From contig NZ_CP009438.1 of assembly GCF_000761215.1 (NCBI RefSeq), positions 806,001 through 870,000 on the forward strand: a stretch of 64,000 bases of DNA, in the 5' to 3' direction. This DNA is from Streptomyces glaucescens (lineage in GTDB: Bacteria > Actinomycetota > Actinomycetes > Streptomycetales > Streptomycetaceae). A model generated the notes under the pieces. It ran no database searches. It had not been told where the DNA came from and saw only the letters and a list, made by a program, of their open reading frames with translations. The position numbers were made by a program, and so were the translations under genes. Numbering within the stretch: the first letter of the stretch is position 1; each line of letters opens with the position of its first letter. Below, piece by piece: positions 1 through 9,430 of this stretch.

Positions 1-2
1 GG

Positions 3-403
<401 letters not shown>

Positions 404-407
<4 letters not shown>

Positions 408-1630
408 ACACCGTACCGACGCCGTTCCGGGTCCCCCTCCCGCCGGCCTCCGGGGCCTGGCGGGAGGGGGACCCGCCCGGGCGTCGCCGGTGGTACGAGC
501 ACGAGCAGCCCCTCGCGCTGGAGGCAGGCGGCGAACTGCCCGGTGTGCGGCTCGCGTTCGAGACCTGGGGGCGGCTCGCGCCGGACCGGTCCAACGCGGT
601 GCTGGTGCTGCACGCCCTCACCGGCGACAGCCATGTGGCCGGCCCCGCCGGGCCCGGCCACCCCACCCCCGGCTGGTGGGACGGCCTCGTCGGCCCCGGG
701 CGGGCGCTCGACACCGACCGCTGGTTCGTCGTGGCACCGAACGTGCTCGGTGGCTGCCAGGGCAGTACCGGGCCGTCCTCCACACGCCCTTCGGGCCGGC
801 GCTGGGGCGGCGACTTCCCGTTCCTGACCCAGCGTGACCAGGTCGCGGCCGAGGCCGGCCTGGCCGATGCGCTGGGCATCGACCGGTGGGCCCTGGTGGT
901 CGGCGGTTCGATGGGCGGGATGCGAGCCCTGGAGTGGGCGGTCTCGCGTCCCGAGCGGACGGACGCGCTGCTGCTGATCGCCACGGCGGCCGCGGCGAGC
1001 GCCGAGCAGATCGCCTGGGCCGGCGTCCAGCTGCACGCCATCCGCTCCGACCCGCACTGGCACGGCGGCCACTACCACGACACCGGCCGGGGCCCGCACG
1101 CCGGACTCGGCCTGGCCCGGCGGATCGCCCATGTCACGTACCGCAGCGAGCCGGAGCTCCAGGCCCGGTTCGGCCGTTCGCCCCAGGGCACGGAGGACCC
1201 CTGGGACGGCGGCCGGTACCAGGTCGAGTCCTATCTCGACCATCACGCGGCGAAGTTGGCCCGCCGTTTCGACGCGGGCAGTTACGTCGTGCTGTGCGAG
1301 GCCATGAACAGCCACGACATCGGCCGCGGGCGCGGTGGCGTGCGGGCCGCCCTGAGCCGGGTGACCGCCCGGACGCTCGTGGCCGGGGTCGGCACCGACC
1401 GCCTCTATCCGCCGTCCCAGCAGGCGGAGCTGGCGGCGGGCATCACCACGGCCGATCACCTTCGGCTCATCGAGTCCTCGTACGGTCACGACGGCTTCCT
1501 GATCGAGGTGGAGCAGGTCGCCGCACTCGTGGCCGAGCTCCTGCCCGGGGATCCCCCGGCACCGGTGCCGGTGCCGGGGCGTCACCGGCCGCCTCCGCGG
1601 CAGATTCCCGGCCCCGGCGGAGATGCCTGA
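404..1630 (+). CDS. metX: Homoserine O-acetyltransferase (non-ATG start)
   Basis: This alpha/beta-hydrolase fold enzyme acylates homoserine to make the MetY substrate. The nucleophile motif GGSMGGM gives Ser169, GTDRLYPP gives Asp332 and YGHDGF gives His362, the expected catalytic triad of the MetX family. The first ATG/GTG in frame is the GTG at 545, but that would remove the family-typical segment RRWYEHEQPLALEAGGELPG encoded just upstream. The best start is CTG at 404, which overlaps the metY stop as CTGA and follows a GAAGGG Shine-Dalgarno (392-397) at 6 nt. The 408-residue product then has the normal length. A proline/arginine-rich tail of about 20 residues ends the protein. Whether acetyl or succinyl is transferred cannot be read from the sequence. 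Confidence 0.9.
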
Positions 1631-1720
1631 GAGGGCACCCCCGCCCATCGTGGCCTCTTGCCGGCGGGCACGGGGTCCGGCGGGAGTCCACGTGCGTGGT
1701 CCGGTGTGGCGTCCGGCGTC

Positions 1721-2662
1721 TCAGCCGGTGGCCAGCTCGCCGAGCAGCTTCCAGGTGCGGCGCCGGTCGGCCTCACCGCCCAGGTCCGTCGCGGTGAACA
1801 CCACCTCGGTCGCCCCGGCCTCCCGGTACCGCCGCACCTCGGCGGCGACGGCCTCCTCGTCCCCGATCACGGCCAGGTCGGCGGCGCGGGTGCCCCCGGA
1901 GAGCCCGATGACCCGCTGGTAGGAGGGGAACCGCTCGTAGAACGAGAGCGCCTCGGTCGCGGTCTCCCGCACGGCCTCGACGTCACCGGTGACCACGCCG
2001 GGCACGAATGCCACGATGCGCGGCGCCGGCCTGCCCGCCGCCTCGGCCGCGGCGGTGACGGCCGGGACGATGTGTTCGGCGAGCGCGCGCGGGCCGGCCA
2101 GGTACGGGAGGATGCCGTCCGCGAGTTCGCCCGCGACGCGAAGCGCCTGCGGTCCCATGGCGGCGACCAGGACGGGCACCGGGGGCTCGGCGCCCGGCAC
2201 CGTCGCCGGCAAGGGGGTGGCGGCGGTCAGCAGCTCCCCGTGGAAGTCGGCGCTGCCCGTCTCGACGAGCTGGCGCAGGGCCGTGAGGAACTCGCGGAGC
2301 AGACGGATGGGGCGCTCGTACGGGATGCCGAAACCGGTCTCCGTGAGCTCCTTGGTGCCGAGCGCGAGCCCGAGGTGGTACCGGCCGCCGGTGGCCGCCT
2401 GGGCAGTCTGGGCCTGGCTGGACAGGAGCAGCGGATGACGGCCGAAGATGGGGACGGCGGCCGTTCCGACGTGCAGCCCGGGCACTTCCCGGCCGGTGAT
2501 CGCGGCCAGTGAGGGAGAGTCGTACGAGAAGGTCTGCCCGAACCACGCGGAGCGCAGTCCGGCCGTGTGGGCCTCGCGGGCGAGCTGCACCGTGGTGTCG
2601 ATCCGGTGCTGATGAGGAAGCGCTAATCCGATGGTCATATCCCGAGCAACCGGCTCGCTCAC
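1721..2662 (-). CDS. F420-dependent LLM-class oxidoreductase
   Basis: The protein is a luciferase-like TIM-barrel of about 313 residues. It resembles the F420-dependent subgroup (TIGR03564 type) through GLALPHQHRIDT, the AWFGQTFSYDS segment, the VPIFGRHPLLLSSQAQTAQAATGG stretch around residues 70-95, and the VLVAAMGPQALRVAGELADG region. It is last in a five-gene minus-strand run of LLM enzymes, 57 bp after the preceding gene. The start is ambiguous. ATG 2671 lies only 1 nt after a GGAGG, GTG 2662 is spaced about 10 nt from that GGAGG, and ATG 2638 begins the conserved core. GTG 2662 is preferred. The substrate is unknown. The context argues for an organosulfur compound, although F420 enzymes of this type act on many substrates. 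Confidence 0.85.
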   Translation of the reverse strand: MSEPVARDMTIGLALPHQHRIDTTVQLAREAHTAGLRSAWFGQTFSYDSPSLAAITGREVPGLHVGTAAVPIFGRHPLLLSSQAQTAQAATGGRYHLGLALGTKELTETGFGIPYERPIRLLREFLTALRQLVETGSADFHGELLTAATPLPATVPGAEPPVPVLVAAMGPQALRVAGELADGILPYLAGPRALAEHIVPAVTAAAEAAGRPAPRIVAFVPGVVTGDVEAVRETATEALSFYERFPSYQRVIGLSGGTRAADLAVIGDEEAVAAEVRRYREAGATEVVFTATDLGGEADRRRTWKLLGELATG

Positions 2663-2719
2663 GACCGGCATTCCTCCTCGCGTGTGACAAGTTCATGGCG
2701 CGAAGGGCGGGCCTCCCCG

Positions 2720-3847
2720 TCACCTCCGGCTCCACTCCTCGGCGAGCAGCTCGTACGATCTCACCCGGTCGGCGTGGTCATGAGTGATCGTCGTGATCAG
2801 CAGCTCGTCGGCGCCGGTGGCCTCCTGGAGCTGCGCCAGGCCGTCGGCCACGCGCTGCGGTGAGCCGACGAACTGCGTGTCCACGCGGTCCCGCACCAGC
2901 TGCCTGTCCGCCTCGCTCCACTCCAGGGCCCGGGCCTCCTCCGGCGTCGGGAACTCGATGGCACCCTCGGCGGTGCGGATGCTGCGGACCCAGGCCGCGT
3001 AGCCGGTGGCGAGCTCGCGGGCCTTGGCGTCGTCCTCCGCCACGACCACGTCCGCGGAGACACTGACGTAGGGCTCGTCGAGGAAGCCGGAGGGCTCGAA
3101 GAAGGCGCGGTAGCCGTCCACCGCCTCCAGCACCGTGGCCGGACTGACGTGGTAGTTGGCGGCGAACCGCAGTCCCCGCGCGCCCGCGACCTCGGCGCTC
3201 CGGCCGCCGCTGCTGCCCAGGATCCAGATCTCGACGTCGGCGCCCTCACCGGGCACGGCGTGTGCCTCGACGCCCTCCGGGCTCCGGTAGGTGCCGGCCA
3301 GCAGGGCGAGGATGTCGTCGATCTGCTCGGCGTAGTCCTGGGACTCGGCGCCGGGCAGCATGAGCAGCTTGCGCTGGAGGGCGATCCGCGGTGAGCCGAG
3401 GAGGTGTTCGAAGGAGAAGCGGGGCGGGATGAGCAGGCCGTTCGGGGCCCGGCCGGCCACGACCGGGGTGGCGGCGGCGGGAGCCGCGGCCGGCCGGCCT
3501 GGCGGGCGGCCGCCCGAGCGTCCGAGGCCGAGGTCGAAGCGGCCCGGGTGCAGCGCGTCGATCAGTCCGAACTCCTCGACCGTGCTCAGCGCGGTGCGGT
3601 GGCCGAGTTGCACGGCGCCGGAACCGAGCCGGATCGTGGAGGTGGCGGAGGCGGTCAGCGCCAGGACGACCGCGGGGGACGTGCCCGCGACGCCCGGGTT
3701 GAGGTGGTGTTCGGCGAACCAGTACCGGGCGTACCCGAGGCGCTCGGCCTGCCGCGCCAGGTCGATGGAGTTGCGCAGGGCGTCGGCGGCCGTCGCGCCG
3801 GACGGTATCGGCACCAGGTCGAGGACGCCGAGGGGGATGTCAGACAT
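2720..3847 (-). CDS. LLM-class flavin-dependent oxidoreductase (MsnO8/YwcH-like)
   Basis: This 375-residue luciferase-like monooxygenase starts MSDIPLGVLDLVPI and carries the ARYWFAEHHLNPGVAG segment and the RLGSGAVQLGHRTALSTVEEFG and HPGRFDLGLGRS stretches typical of the single-component MsnO8/YwcH branch. The open frame extends further upstream, but ATG 3847 is the family start and overlaps the stop of the upstream gene by 8 bp. An Ala/Pro/Gly-rich insert sits around residues 110-135. It is probably an FMNH2-using monooxygenase in the sulfur-scavenging operon. A flavin reductase gene is not seen in the cluster and must be supplied from elsewhere. Confidence 0.88.
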   Translation of the reverse strand: MSDIPLGVLDLVPIPSGATAADALRNSIDLARQAERLGYARYWFAEHHLNPGVAGTSPAVVLALTASATSTIRLGSGAVQLGHRTALSTVEEFGLIDALHPGRFDLGLGRSGGRPPGRPAAAPAAATPVVAGRAPNGLLIPPRFSFEHLLGSPRIALQRKLLMLPGAESQDYAEQIDDILALLAGTYRSPEGVEAHAVPGEGADVEIWILGSSGGRSAEVAGARGLRFAANYHVSPATVLEAVDGYRAFFEPSGFLDEPYVSVSADVVVAEDDAKARELATGYAAWVRSIRTAEGAIEFPTPEEARALEWSEADRQLVRDRVDTQFVGSPQRVADGLAQLQEATGADELLITTITHDHADRVRSYELLAEEWSRR

Positions 3848-4925
3848 GGGCGGGCTCCTCCTCGGTGCCGGGACCGACCGGTTCCCAGGCGAACGGCGGA
3901 TCGGGGATGTCGCGGCGCAGCACCGGCGCGACGTCGGACTGGAAGAGTTCGAGCGAGGCGCGGTGCCGGGCGTCCGGCAGCCCGTTCGCGTCCGCCTGCA
4001 CATGGAGCACCGTGTGCCCGAACCGGTCGTGGTAGCGGTGCACCTTGTCGACGACCTGCTGCGGGCTGCCGATCAGGGCCGAGCTGCGCTCGACGAAGTC
4101 CTCCACGGTCTCGAAGACCACCGGCAGGCCGGACTGCCTCTGGTACGCCAGCGTCGACTCGAAGACCGGCCGGTACACCTCGACCGCCTCCTGGGAGGTG
4201 CGGGTCACGAGCAGCCCCGCGGTACCGGCGCCGACCGCGATCTTCGCCGGGTCGTGACCGTGGAACTCCCAGCGCTCGCGGTAGTACCCGATCAATGCGG
4301 CGTACGGCTCGATGGGATGGGTGACGTTCGCCGAGAACAGCGGGTCGCCGTGGCGGGCGGCCAGGTCCACCGACTCCTTGCTGGTGGCGCTGCCGTGCCA
4401 GACCCGGACGGGCCGCTGGTAGGGCCGCGGCCACACCTCGGCGTCCTTCAGCGGCGGCCGGAAGCGGGTCGCCGCGGTCACCTTGTCCTGCCGCCACAGC
4501 GCCCGGAAGACCTCGTAGCTCTCGGCGTTGCGGTCCCACTGGTCCTCGGGCGTGACCTGGAACAGCTCGCGCTGGGCGGTGCCGTTGCCCTTGCCGATGA
4601 TCAGCTCCAGGCGGCCGCGGGAGAGGTGGTCGAGGGTGGCGTAGTCCTCGTAGGCGCGGACCGGGTCCAGGAGACTGAGCGTCGTCACGGCGGTGAACAG
4701 CCGGATGCGCCGGGTCAGTGCCGCGATGTGACCGAGGACGACCGTCGGCGAGGAGGAGATGAACGGCCGCTCGTGCCGCTCCCCCACGCCGAAGCCGTCG
4801 AAGCCCAGTTCCTCGGCGAGCACGGCGCTGTCGAGCACTTCGCGGAAGCGGTCCTGCGTCGTCTTCCGCACGCCCGTGACCGGGTCCGGGCGGTGCGCGA
4901 TCAGGGTGATGGCGAGGAACTTCAC
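3840..4925 (-). CDS. LLM-class flavin-dependent oxidoreductase
   Basis: This 361-residue luciferase-like protein begins VKFLAITLIAHRPDPVTG. It carries FDGFGVGERHERPF, TAVTTLSLLDPVRAYEDYATLDHLS and GRLELIIGKGN, the flavin-binding face of the bacterial luciferase fold. GTG 4925 overlaps the upstream TGA as GTGA, which fixes the start and indicates translational coupling. The frame is open upstream to 5273, but that part lies inside the neighbouring gene and is not used. The partner reductase and substrate are unknown. Membership of the operon suggests oxidative C-S bond cleavage. Confidence 0.88.
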   Translation of the reverse strand: MKFLAITLIAHRPDPVTGVRKTTQDRFREVLDSAVLAEELGFDGFGVGERHERPFISSSPTVVLGHIAALTRRIRLFTAVTTLSLLDPVRAYEDYATLDHLSRGRLELIIGKGNGTAQRELFQVTPEDQWDRNAESYEVFRALWRQDKVTAATRFRPPLKDAEVWPRPYQRPVRVWHGSATSKESVDLAARHGDPLFSANVTHPIEPYAALIGYYRERWEFHGHDPAKIAVGAGTAGLLVTRTSQEAVEVYRPVFESTLAYQRQSGLPVVFETVEDFVERSSALIGSPQQVVDKVHRYHDRFGHTVLHVQADANGLPDARHRASLELFQSDVAPVLRRDIPDPPFAWEPVGPGTEEEPAHV

Positions 4926-6331
4926 GACGCCACCCGCTCGTCTTGGACCTCGCCGGCGAAGGCTGCGCCGCCCGGGCGGGGCCGGGAACGGGGGAAGGCC
5001 AGTCCGAGGTGGTCGCGCAGGGTCGGGCCCTCGTACTCGGTGCGGAACACGCCCTGTTCCTGGAGCAGGGGCACGACCTTGTCGGCGAACTCGTCCAGGC
5101 CGCCCGGGGTGATGTGCGGGACGAGGATGAAGCCGTCGCTCGCGTCGGCCTGCACGAACTCGTTGATGGTGCGGGCCACCGTCTCCGCCGAACCGACGAA
5201 GTTCTGCCGGCTGCCGGTCTCGATCACCAGGTCGCGGATCGACCAGTTGTTGGCGGCGGCGAGTTCGCGCCACTCGCGGGCGGTGGCCAGCCGGTCCCTG
5301 TACATGCGGACCTGGGCGCGGCCTTCGGCGATGTGGCTGTCGCCCACGTCCGGGTCGATGTCGGGAAGCGGCCCGTCCGGGTCGTACGAGGACAGGTCCC
5401 GGTTCCAGACGAACTCCAGGTGCCTGAGCGCGGTGGCGCCGCTGACCTGCCGGCGGCGCACCACCCTGGCCAGCTCCTCCGCCTCGGCGTCCGTGTCCGC
5501 GAGCGTGAAGGTGGCGGCGGGCAGGATCAGCAGCTCGTCGCGGCGGCGGCCGTACCGGGCGAGGCGGCCCTTGACGTCCGTGTAGAAGGCCTGCCCCTCC
5601 TCCAGGGTGGCGTACCGGCTGAAGATCGCGTCGGCGCTCGACGCGGCGAACTCGCGGCCCTCGTCGGAGTCGCCGGCCTGGAAGATCACCGGGCGGCCCT
5701 GCGGGGAGCGCGGGACGTTGAATCGCCCGTGGATGTCGAAGTGCTGCCCGGTGTGGACGAAGGCCCCGGCCTCGGCGTCCCGCAGGAAGGTGCCGGTCTC
5801 CCGGTCGGCGAGGATCTCGTCACCGTGCCAGGAGTCGAAGAGTTCGTTCGCCGTGGCCAGGAACTCCTTGGCGCGGGAGTAGCGCTCCTCCTGGGGCAGG
5901 AAGCCGCCGCGGCGGAAGTTCTCGCCGGTGAAGGCGTCCCAGGAGGTGACCACGTTCCAGGCGGCACGGCCCCCGGAGAGGTGATCGAGACTGGCGAACT
6001 GGCGGGCCACCTCGTAGGGCTCGTTGAAGGTGGAGTTGATGGTGCCGGTCAGGCCGATGTGCTCGGTGACCGCGGCCAGCGCGGCGAGCACGGTGAAGGT
6101 GTCGGGACGGCCCACGACGTCCAGGTCGTAGATCTTCCCGCCCTGTTCACGCAGCCTGAGCCCCTCGGCGAGGAACAGGAAGTCGAACTTGGCGCGTTCG
6201 GCGGTCCGCGCGAAGTGCGCGAAGGAGCTGAACTCGATGTGGCTGCCGGCCCGCGGGTCGCTCCACACGGTGGTGTTGTTGACGCCGGGGAAGTGGGCGG
6301 CCAGGTGGACCTGCTTCAGCGGCTTGCTCAT
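4922..6331 (-). CDS. NtaA/SnaA/DszA-family FMN-dependent monooxygenase
   Basis: The 469-residue protein matches the NtaA/DmoA/SoxA branch. It has HLAAHFPGVNNTTVW at the start, AERAKFDFLFLAEG, TGTINSTFNEPYEVARQFASLDHLS, SGGRAAWNVVTSWD, and the PQGRPVIFQAGDSDEGREFAA core that positions FMN. This family uses FMNH2 from a separate reductase to oxidise compounds such as dibenzothiophene sulfone, dimethyl sulfide or nitrilotriacetate. The next gene downstream overlaps by 4 bp, and the gene upstream ends 21 bp away. A close functional relative lies on the other strand at 12732, so the locus carries two enzymes of this class. Confidence 0.92.
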   Translation of the reverse strand: MSKPLKQVHLAAHFPGVNNTTVWSDPRAGSHIEFSSFAHFARTAERAKFDFLFLAEGLRLREQGGKIYDLDVVGRPDTFTVLAALAAVTEHIGLTGTINSTFNEPYEVARQFASLDHLSGGRAAWNVVTSWDAFTGENFRRGGFLPQEERYSRAKEFLATANELFDSWHGDEILADRETGTFLRDAEAGAFVHTGQHFDIHGRFNVPRSPQGRPVIFQAGDSDEGREFAASSADAIFSRYATLEEGQAFYTDVKGRLARYGRRRDELLILPAATFTLADTDAEAEELARVVRRRQVSGATALRHLEFVWNRDLSSYDPDGPLPDIDPDVGDSHIAEGRAQVRMYRDRLATAREWRELAAANNWSIRDLVIETGSRQNFVGSAETVARTINEFVQADASDGFILVPHITPGGLDEFADKVVPLLQEQGVFRTEYEGPTLRDHLGLAFPRSRPRPGGAAFAGEVQDERVAS

Positions 6332-6352
6332 GGTCGTGGACGTCCTTCCGGC

Positions 6353-7561
6353 TCAGGCGGTGGCGGCGGCGTAGCGGTTGGCGGGGCGGGCCAGGCCCAG
6401 CAGGCCGCGCAGGGTCCCGGCCTCGTAGGCGTGGCGGAAGACGCCGCGGCGCTGGAGTTCGGGGACCAGGCCGCGGGTGATGGCCGGGAGGTCGTGGCCG
6501 ACGACGGCGGGGCGCAGCCGGAAGCCGGTCAGCCCGGCGCTCCGCCACTCCTGGAGCAGGTCGGCGAGTCGGGTGGGCGTGCCGGTGAAGATCAGGGCGT
6601 CGCTCGCGTACGGCTGTCCCGCGAGCGCGTCCAGCCGTTCGCGGCGGGCGGTCGCGGCGGCCGGATCGTCGTCGAGGAAGACCACGAGGTCGCCGAAGAC
6701 GTGGAGGGGCTCGGCGGCGCGCCCCGCCGCGTGCTGCTCGGCGCGGATCCGGGCGACGATCGCGCGGGCCTCCTCGGCGTCGTGCGGGGTGACATGGCCG
6801 ATGTCGGCGGCGCGGGCCACGAGCCGGTAGGGGACGGTGTCGTGGGCGAGGGCGCTGACGACCGGCTGGCCCTGGGGCGGGCGGGGCGTGATGGAGGGCC
6901 CCTTCACGCTGAAGTGCCTGCCCCGGAAGTCGATGTAGTGCAGTTTGTCGCGGTCGATGAAGCGGCCGGTGGCGGCGTCCCGTATCTCGGCGTCGTCCTC
7001 CCAGCTGTCCCAGAGGCGGCGCACGACCTCCACGTGGTCGGCGGCCTCGTCGAAGAGGTCGGTCACCACCTCGTGGGCGGCCGGACTGTCGTAGGCCTCG
7101 ATGCGGGGAATGGTGCGGCGGCCGAAGTGCGCGGCCTCGTTCGGGCGGGCGGTGATCTGCACCCGCAGGCCGGCGCGGCCGGTGCTGACGTAGTCGAGGG
7201 TGGCGATCGCCTTGGAGATGTGGAAGGGCTCCGTGTGGGTGACCACCGCGGTCGGGACCAGGCCGATGTGCCGGGTCAGCGGGGCGACGCGGGCCGCGAT
7301 CAGGACGGCGTCCAGCCGGCCGCGCACCTGGTCGGTGCGCTCGTCCGGGTCCAGGAAGTGGGAGGACTGCGGGCCGAGGCCGTCCTCGATGGTCACGAAG
7401 TCGAGCAGCCCGCGCTCGGCCTCCGTGACCAGGTCGGCCCAGTAGGCGGCGGTGAACAGGTCCCGGGGGCGGGACACCGGCTCGCGCCAGGATGCGGGGT
7501 GCCAGCCGGTGCCGTCCAGGGCGACGGCGAGGTGCAAGGGGGGAGCGGGCGTTGGGGACAC
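6353..7561 (-). CDS. LLM-class flavin-dependent oxidoreductase, first gene of the operon
   Basis: This luciferase-like monooxygenase of 402 residues has PPLHLAVALDGTGWHPASWR, LLDFVTIEDGLGPQ, ARVAPLTRHIGLVPTAVVTH and the FHISKAIATLDYVSTGRAGL stretch, and it is related to the NtaA group. GTG 7561 (start VSPTPAPPLHL) is chosen over the longer frame beginning at 7621 because an AGGAAGG lies 9 nt before it. It heads the five-gene minus-strand operon ending at 1721. A leader-peptide ORF lies about 115 bp upstream on the same strand, so expression is probably controlled by attenuation. The substrate is not determinable from sequence. Confidence 0.88.
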   Translation of the reverse strand: MSPTPAPPLHLAVALDGTGWHPASWREPVSRPRDLFTAAYWADLVTEAERGLLDFVTIEDGLGPQSSHFLDPDERTDQVRGRLDAVLIAARVAPLTRHIGLVPTAVVTHTEPFHISKAIATLDYVSTGRAGLRVQITARPNEAAHFGRRTIPRIEAYDSPAAHEVVTDLFDEAADHVEVVRRLWDSWEDDAEIRDAATGRFIDRDKLHYIDFRGRHFSVKGPSITPRPPQGQPVVSALAHDTVPYRLVARAADIGHVTPHDAEEARAIVARIRAEQHAAGRAAEPLHVFGDLVVFLDDDPAAATARRERLDALAGQPYASDALIFTGTPTRLADLLQEWRSAGLTGFRLRPAVVGHDLPAITRGLVPELQRRGVFRHAYEAGTLRGLLGLARPANRYAAATA

Positions 7562-7675
7562 GAGTGGGTGCCTTCCTGGAGGTCCTGACGGGATCGCCGG
7601 CCCTCGCGCGGGACGGGGCACGGCGGTGGCGAGCGCGGCGGGGCGGGATCCCCCGCCGACGGCCGTGGGGGAAGG

Positions 7676-7795
7676 TCAGGGGCGACAGAGCGCGCCGGCC
7701 ACGCGCTGGAGGTCTATGTGCGGCCGGGAGTGGAGGCGGACGACGCGGCGCGGGTTCAGGACACGGGGGCGGGGCAGGCCCCGCGCGTGCCGCAC
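7676..7795 (-). CDS. Putative cysteine-attenuation leader peptide upstream of the LLM operon
   Basis: The minus-strand frame ends in RLHSRPHIDLQRVAGALCRP followed by a stop at 7676. The HIDLQRVAGALC segment matches the short actinobacterial leader peptides that precede sulfur-acquisition operons, which share an H[VI]DLxR...A.[LI]C end. The conserved part is 7676-7741. The start is uncertain: GTG 7795 gives 39 residues, but a closer unconventional start is possible. The single Cys codon is third from the stop. A G/C-rich inverted region (GGCGGGGGATCCCGCC) follows before the LLM genes and could form the attenuator. The same type of peptide occurs upstream of the divergent ABC operon at 9431. 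Confidence 0.6.
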   Translation of the reverse strand: MRHARGLPRPRVLNPRRVVRLHSRPHIDLQRVAGALCRP

Positions 7796-8220
7796 CTCCG
7801 TGCGCCGCGCCGCGGTGCGCATGCGGCCGTGCGTCGCGACGCCACGGCTCCGCGGTGTGTTGTCGGCGTGCGCGGGTTCGGCGCCAAGGGCGCTGGTCCC
7901 CGTCCGGCAGGGCGGGCTCGGTGCGCCGTGGCACCGGGGCCGCACCGTCTCCGGGGCGGGACCGCCCCGTGCGTTCCGCGAAGCGGCGTGCGGGCCGGCC
8001 GGTGCGGCACGGACCGCGCTGTCCGCGGTCCGTGTGCTCGGGGTGCCGACGCTGGGGATCACCCCACCATGTCTAACAGGCGGTTCAGGGATGAATCATT
8101 GCAGCTGCATGAAATGTCGCCGGGTCCGTTCGGCTCGGCGCGGCCGTTCGTGGCCGCGGCAGGTCCTCGGCTCGGCAGGTCCTCGGCTGCGGTGCGCCGG
8201 AGCGGTGCGGACGGCGCTGA

Positions 8221-8376
8221 TCCGGTGGCGGGGAACCATGGCGGTGGAACCGGGCCGGACGTTCCGCTCAGGACCACGGCGGCGATACTGGCCGGACGTT
8301 CGGATGAGGGGCCACGGCGGTGATACCGGCCGGGCGTTCGGATGAGGGACCACGGCGGTGATACCGGCCGGGCGTT
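8221..8376. repeat. Degenerate tandem repeat, about 38-bp unit
   Basis: Two near-identical 38-bp units (8301-8338 and 8339-8376; one difference) contain CACGGCGGTGATACCGGCC and GGGCGTTCGGATGAGG. They follow a diverged 37-bp copy (8264-8300) and a more degraded one. The array runs to within 18 bp of the TauE-type gene start. No protein need be encoded. It may affect the mRNA leader or simply be an expanded repeat. Confidence 0.8.
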
Positions 8377-8393
8377 CGGATCAGGGGACTTGC

Positions 8394-9176
8394 ATGACGT
8401 GGTCGACGGGGCTGACGGGTCTGGCCGTCGGCCTGCTCATAGCGGTGGTGACGGCGCCGGTGGGCGTTTCGGGGGCGGTGTTCCTGCTTCCCGTGCAGTT
8501 GAGCGTGCTCGGAGTGCCCAGCCCCGCGGTCACGCCCACCAACCTCCTGTACAACGTGGTGGCCGGGCCGGGCGCCCTGCTGCGCCACCACCGCGAGGGC
8601 CCGCTGCTCAGCCCGCTGACGCGCCGCCTGGTGATCGGCGCCGCGCCCGGGGTCGCCGTCGGCGCCCTGGTACGGGTCTTCGCCGTCCCGGGGGCCACCG
8701 CCTTCCGGCTCCTGGTGGCAGCTCTGCTGATGCCCCTGGGCCTGTGGCTCGTCGGGCGCACACTCCGGCCCACCCGGCCGGTCCCGGCCGCGGAACCCTC
8801 CCCGCGAGCCGTCACCGCGCTGGCCCTGGTCGTCGGCGTGGTCGGCGGTGTCTACGGGATCGGCGGCGGGTCCATCCTCGGCCCCGTCCTGGTCGGCCGG
8901 GGCATGTCCGTCGCCCGGGTGGCGCCGGCCGCCCTCGTCACCACCTTCGTCACCTCCGTGGCCGGTGCCGCGGCCTTCGCGCTGCTGTCCCTCACCGGCT
9001 CCGGTGACGTCGCCCCGGACTGGCGGCTCGGCCTGGTCTGCGGTGTGGGCGGGCTGGCCGGCGGCTACCTCGGGGCGCATCTGCAGCCTCGTCTGCCGGA
9101 GACCGCGCTGCGCCTCCTGCTCGGCGCCCTGGCCACGGCCCTCGGTGCCGTCCACGCCGTGCAGTCACTGCGCTGA
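8394..9176 (+). CDS. TSUP-family sulfite/sulfonate exporter (TauE/SafE-like)
   Basis: The 260-residue polytopic membrane protein has about eight hydrophobic segments arranged as two repeats. The first begins VGVSGAVFLLPVQLSVLG and ends at VTPTNLLYN; the second contains VGVVGGVYGIGGGSILGPVL, the TSUP glycine motif. ATG 8394 follows AGGGGAC (8383-8389). The family (TauE, SafE, CysZ-like roles) exports sulfite, sulfoacetate or other sulfur oxyanions. In this cluster it could remove excess sulfite released by desulfonation or move an organosulfur substrate. It is transcribed away from the LLM operon. Its upstream region contains tandem repeats and a Cys-rich short ORF. Confidence 0.85.
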   Translation: MTWSTGLTGLAVGLLIAVVTAPVGVSGAVFLLPVQLSVLGVPSPAVTPTNLLYNVVAGPGALLRHHREGPLLSPLTRRLVIGAAPGVAVGALVRVFAVPGATAFRLLVAALLMPLGLWLVGRTLRPTRPVPAAEPSPRAVTALALVVGVVGGVYGIGGGSILGPVLVGRGMSVARVAPAALVTTFVTSVAGAAAFALLSLTGSGDVAPDWRLGLVCGVGGLAGGYLGAHLQPRLPETALRLLLGALATALGAVHAVQSLR

Positions 9177-9430
9177 CGGCCGGACACGGCATGAACGGTC
9201 CGGACGGTGCGGCACGGTCAGGACGGTGCGGACGGTGCGGACGGTTCGAACGGTTCGAACGGTTCGAACGACAGGAACGGCACGAACGGCACACACGGCG
9301 GTCACCACGTCACCGCCCGTCCGGGGAATTGTGAACACCGCGCTTCATGCGCGTGTCGGCGCATTGAGAATGTGAGACGACTGCGCGAGCGACATTGACC
9401 TGGCCGGAAACCACTGCGACTCTCCTGGGT
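9177..9430. other. Intergenic region with simple-sequence stretch and leader promoter
   Basis: No gene is supported here. Positions 9208-9290 are a simple repeat of CGGACGGTG, GGTTCGAAC and AACGGCACG units that could act as a transcription end for the exporter gene. From about 9330 the composition becomes more AT-rich. A promoter-like TTGACC (9395-9400) with GACTCT (9418-9423) at 17-bp spacing lies just before the leader ORF, which would place the transcript start near its GTG and make the ORF leaderless or nearly so. Confidence 0.4.

Noticed and set aside
1631..1720. Possible SAM-type riboswitch after metX
   Set aside because: The gap between metX and the convergent LLM gene is only 90 bp and shows no recognisable SAM-I or SAM-IV core. 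A terminator role is more likely, and a riboswitch would be downstream of both genes.
8221..8376. CRISPR-like repeat
   Set aside because: The 38-bp units are directly adjacent without unique spacers and no cas gene is present.
9207..9398. 63-codon frame in the simple repeat upstream of the leader
   Set aside because: The frame translates the CGGACGGTG-type repeat and has no independent support.
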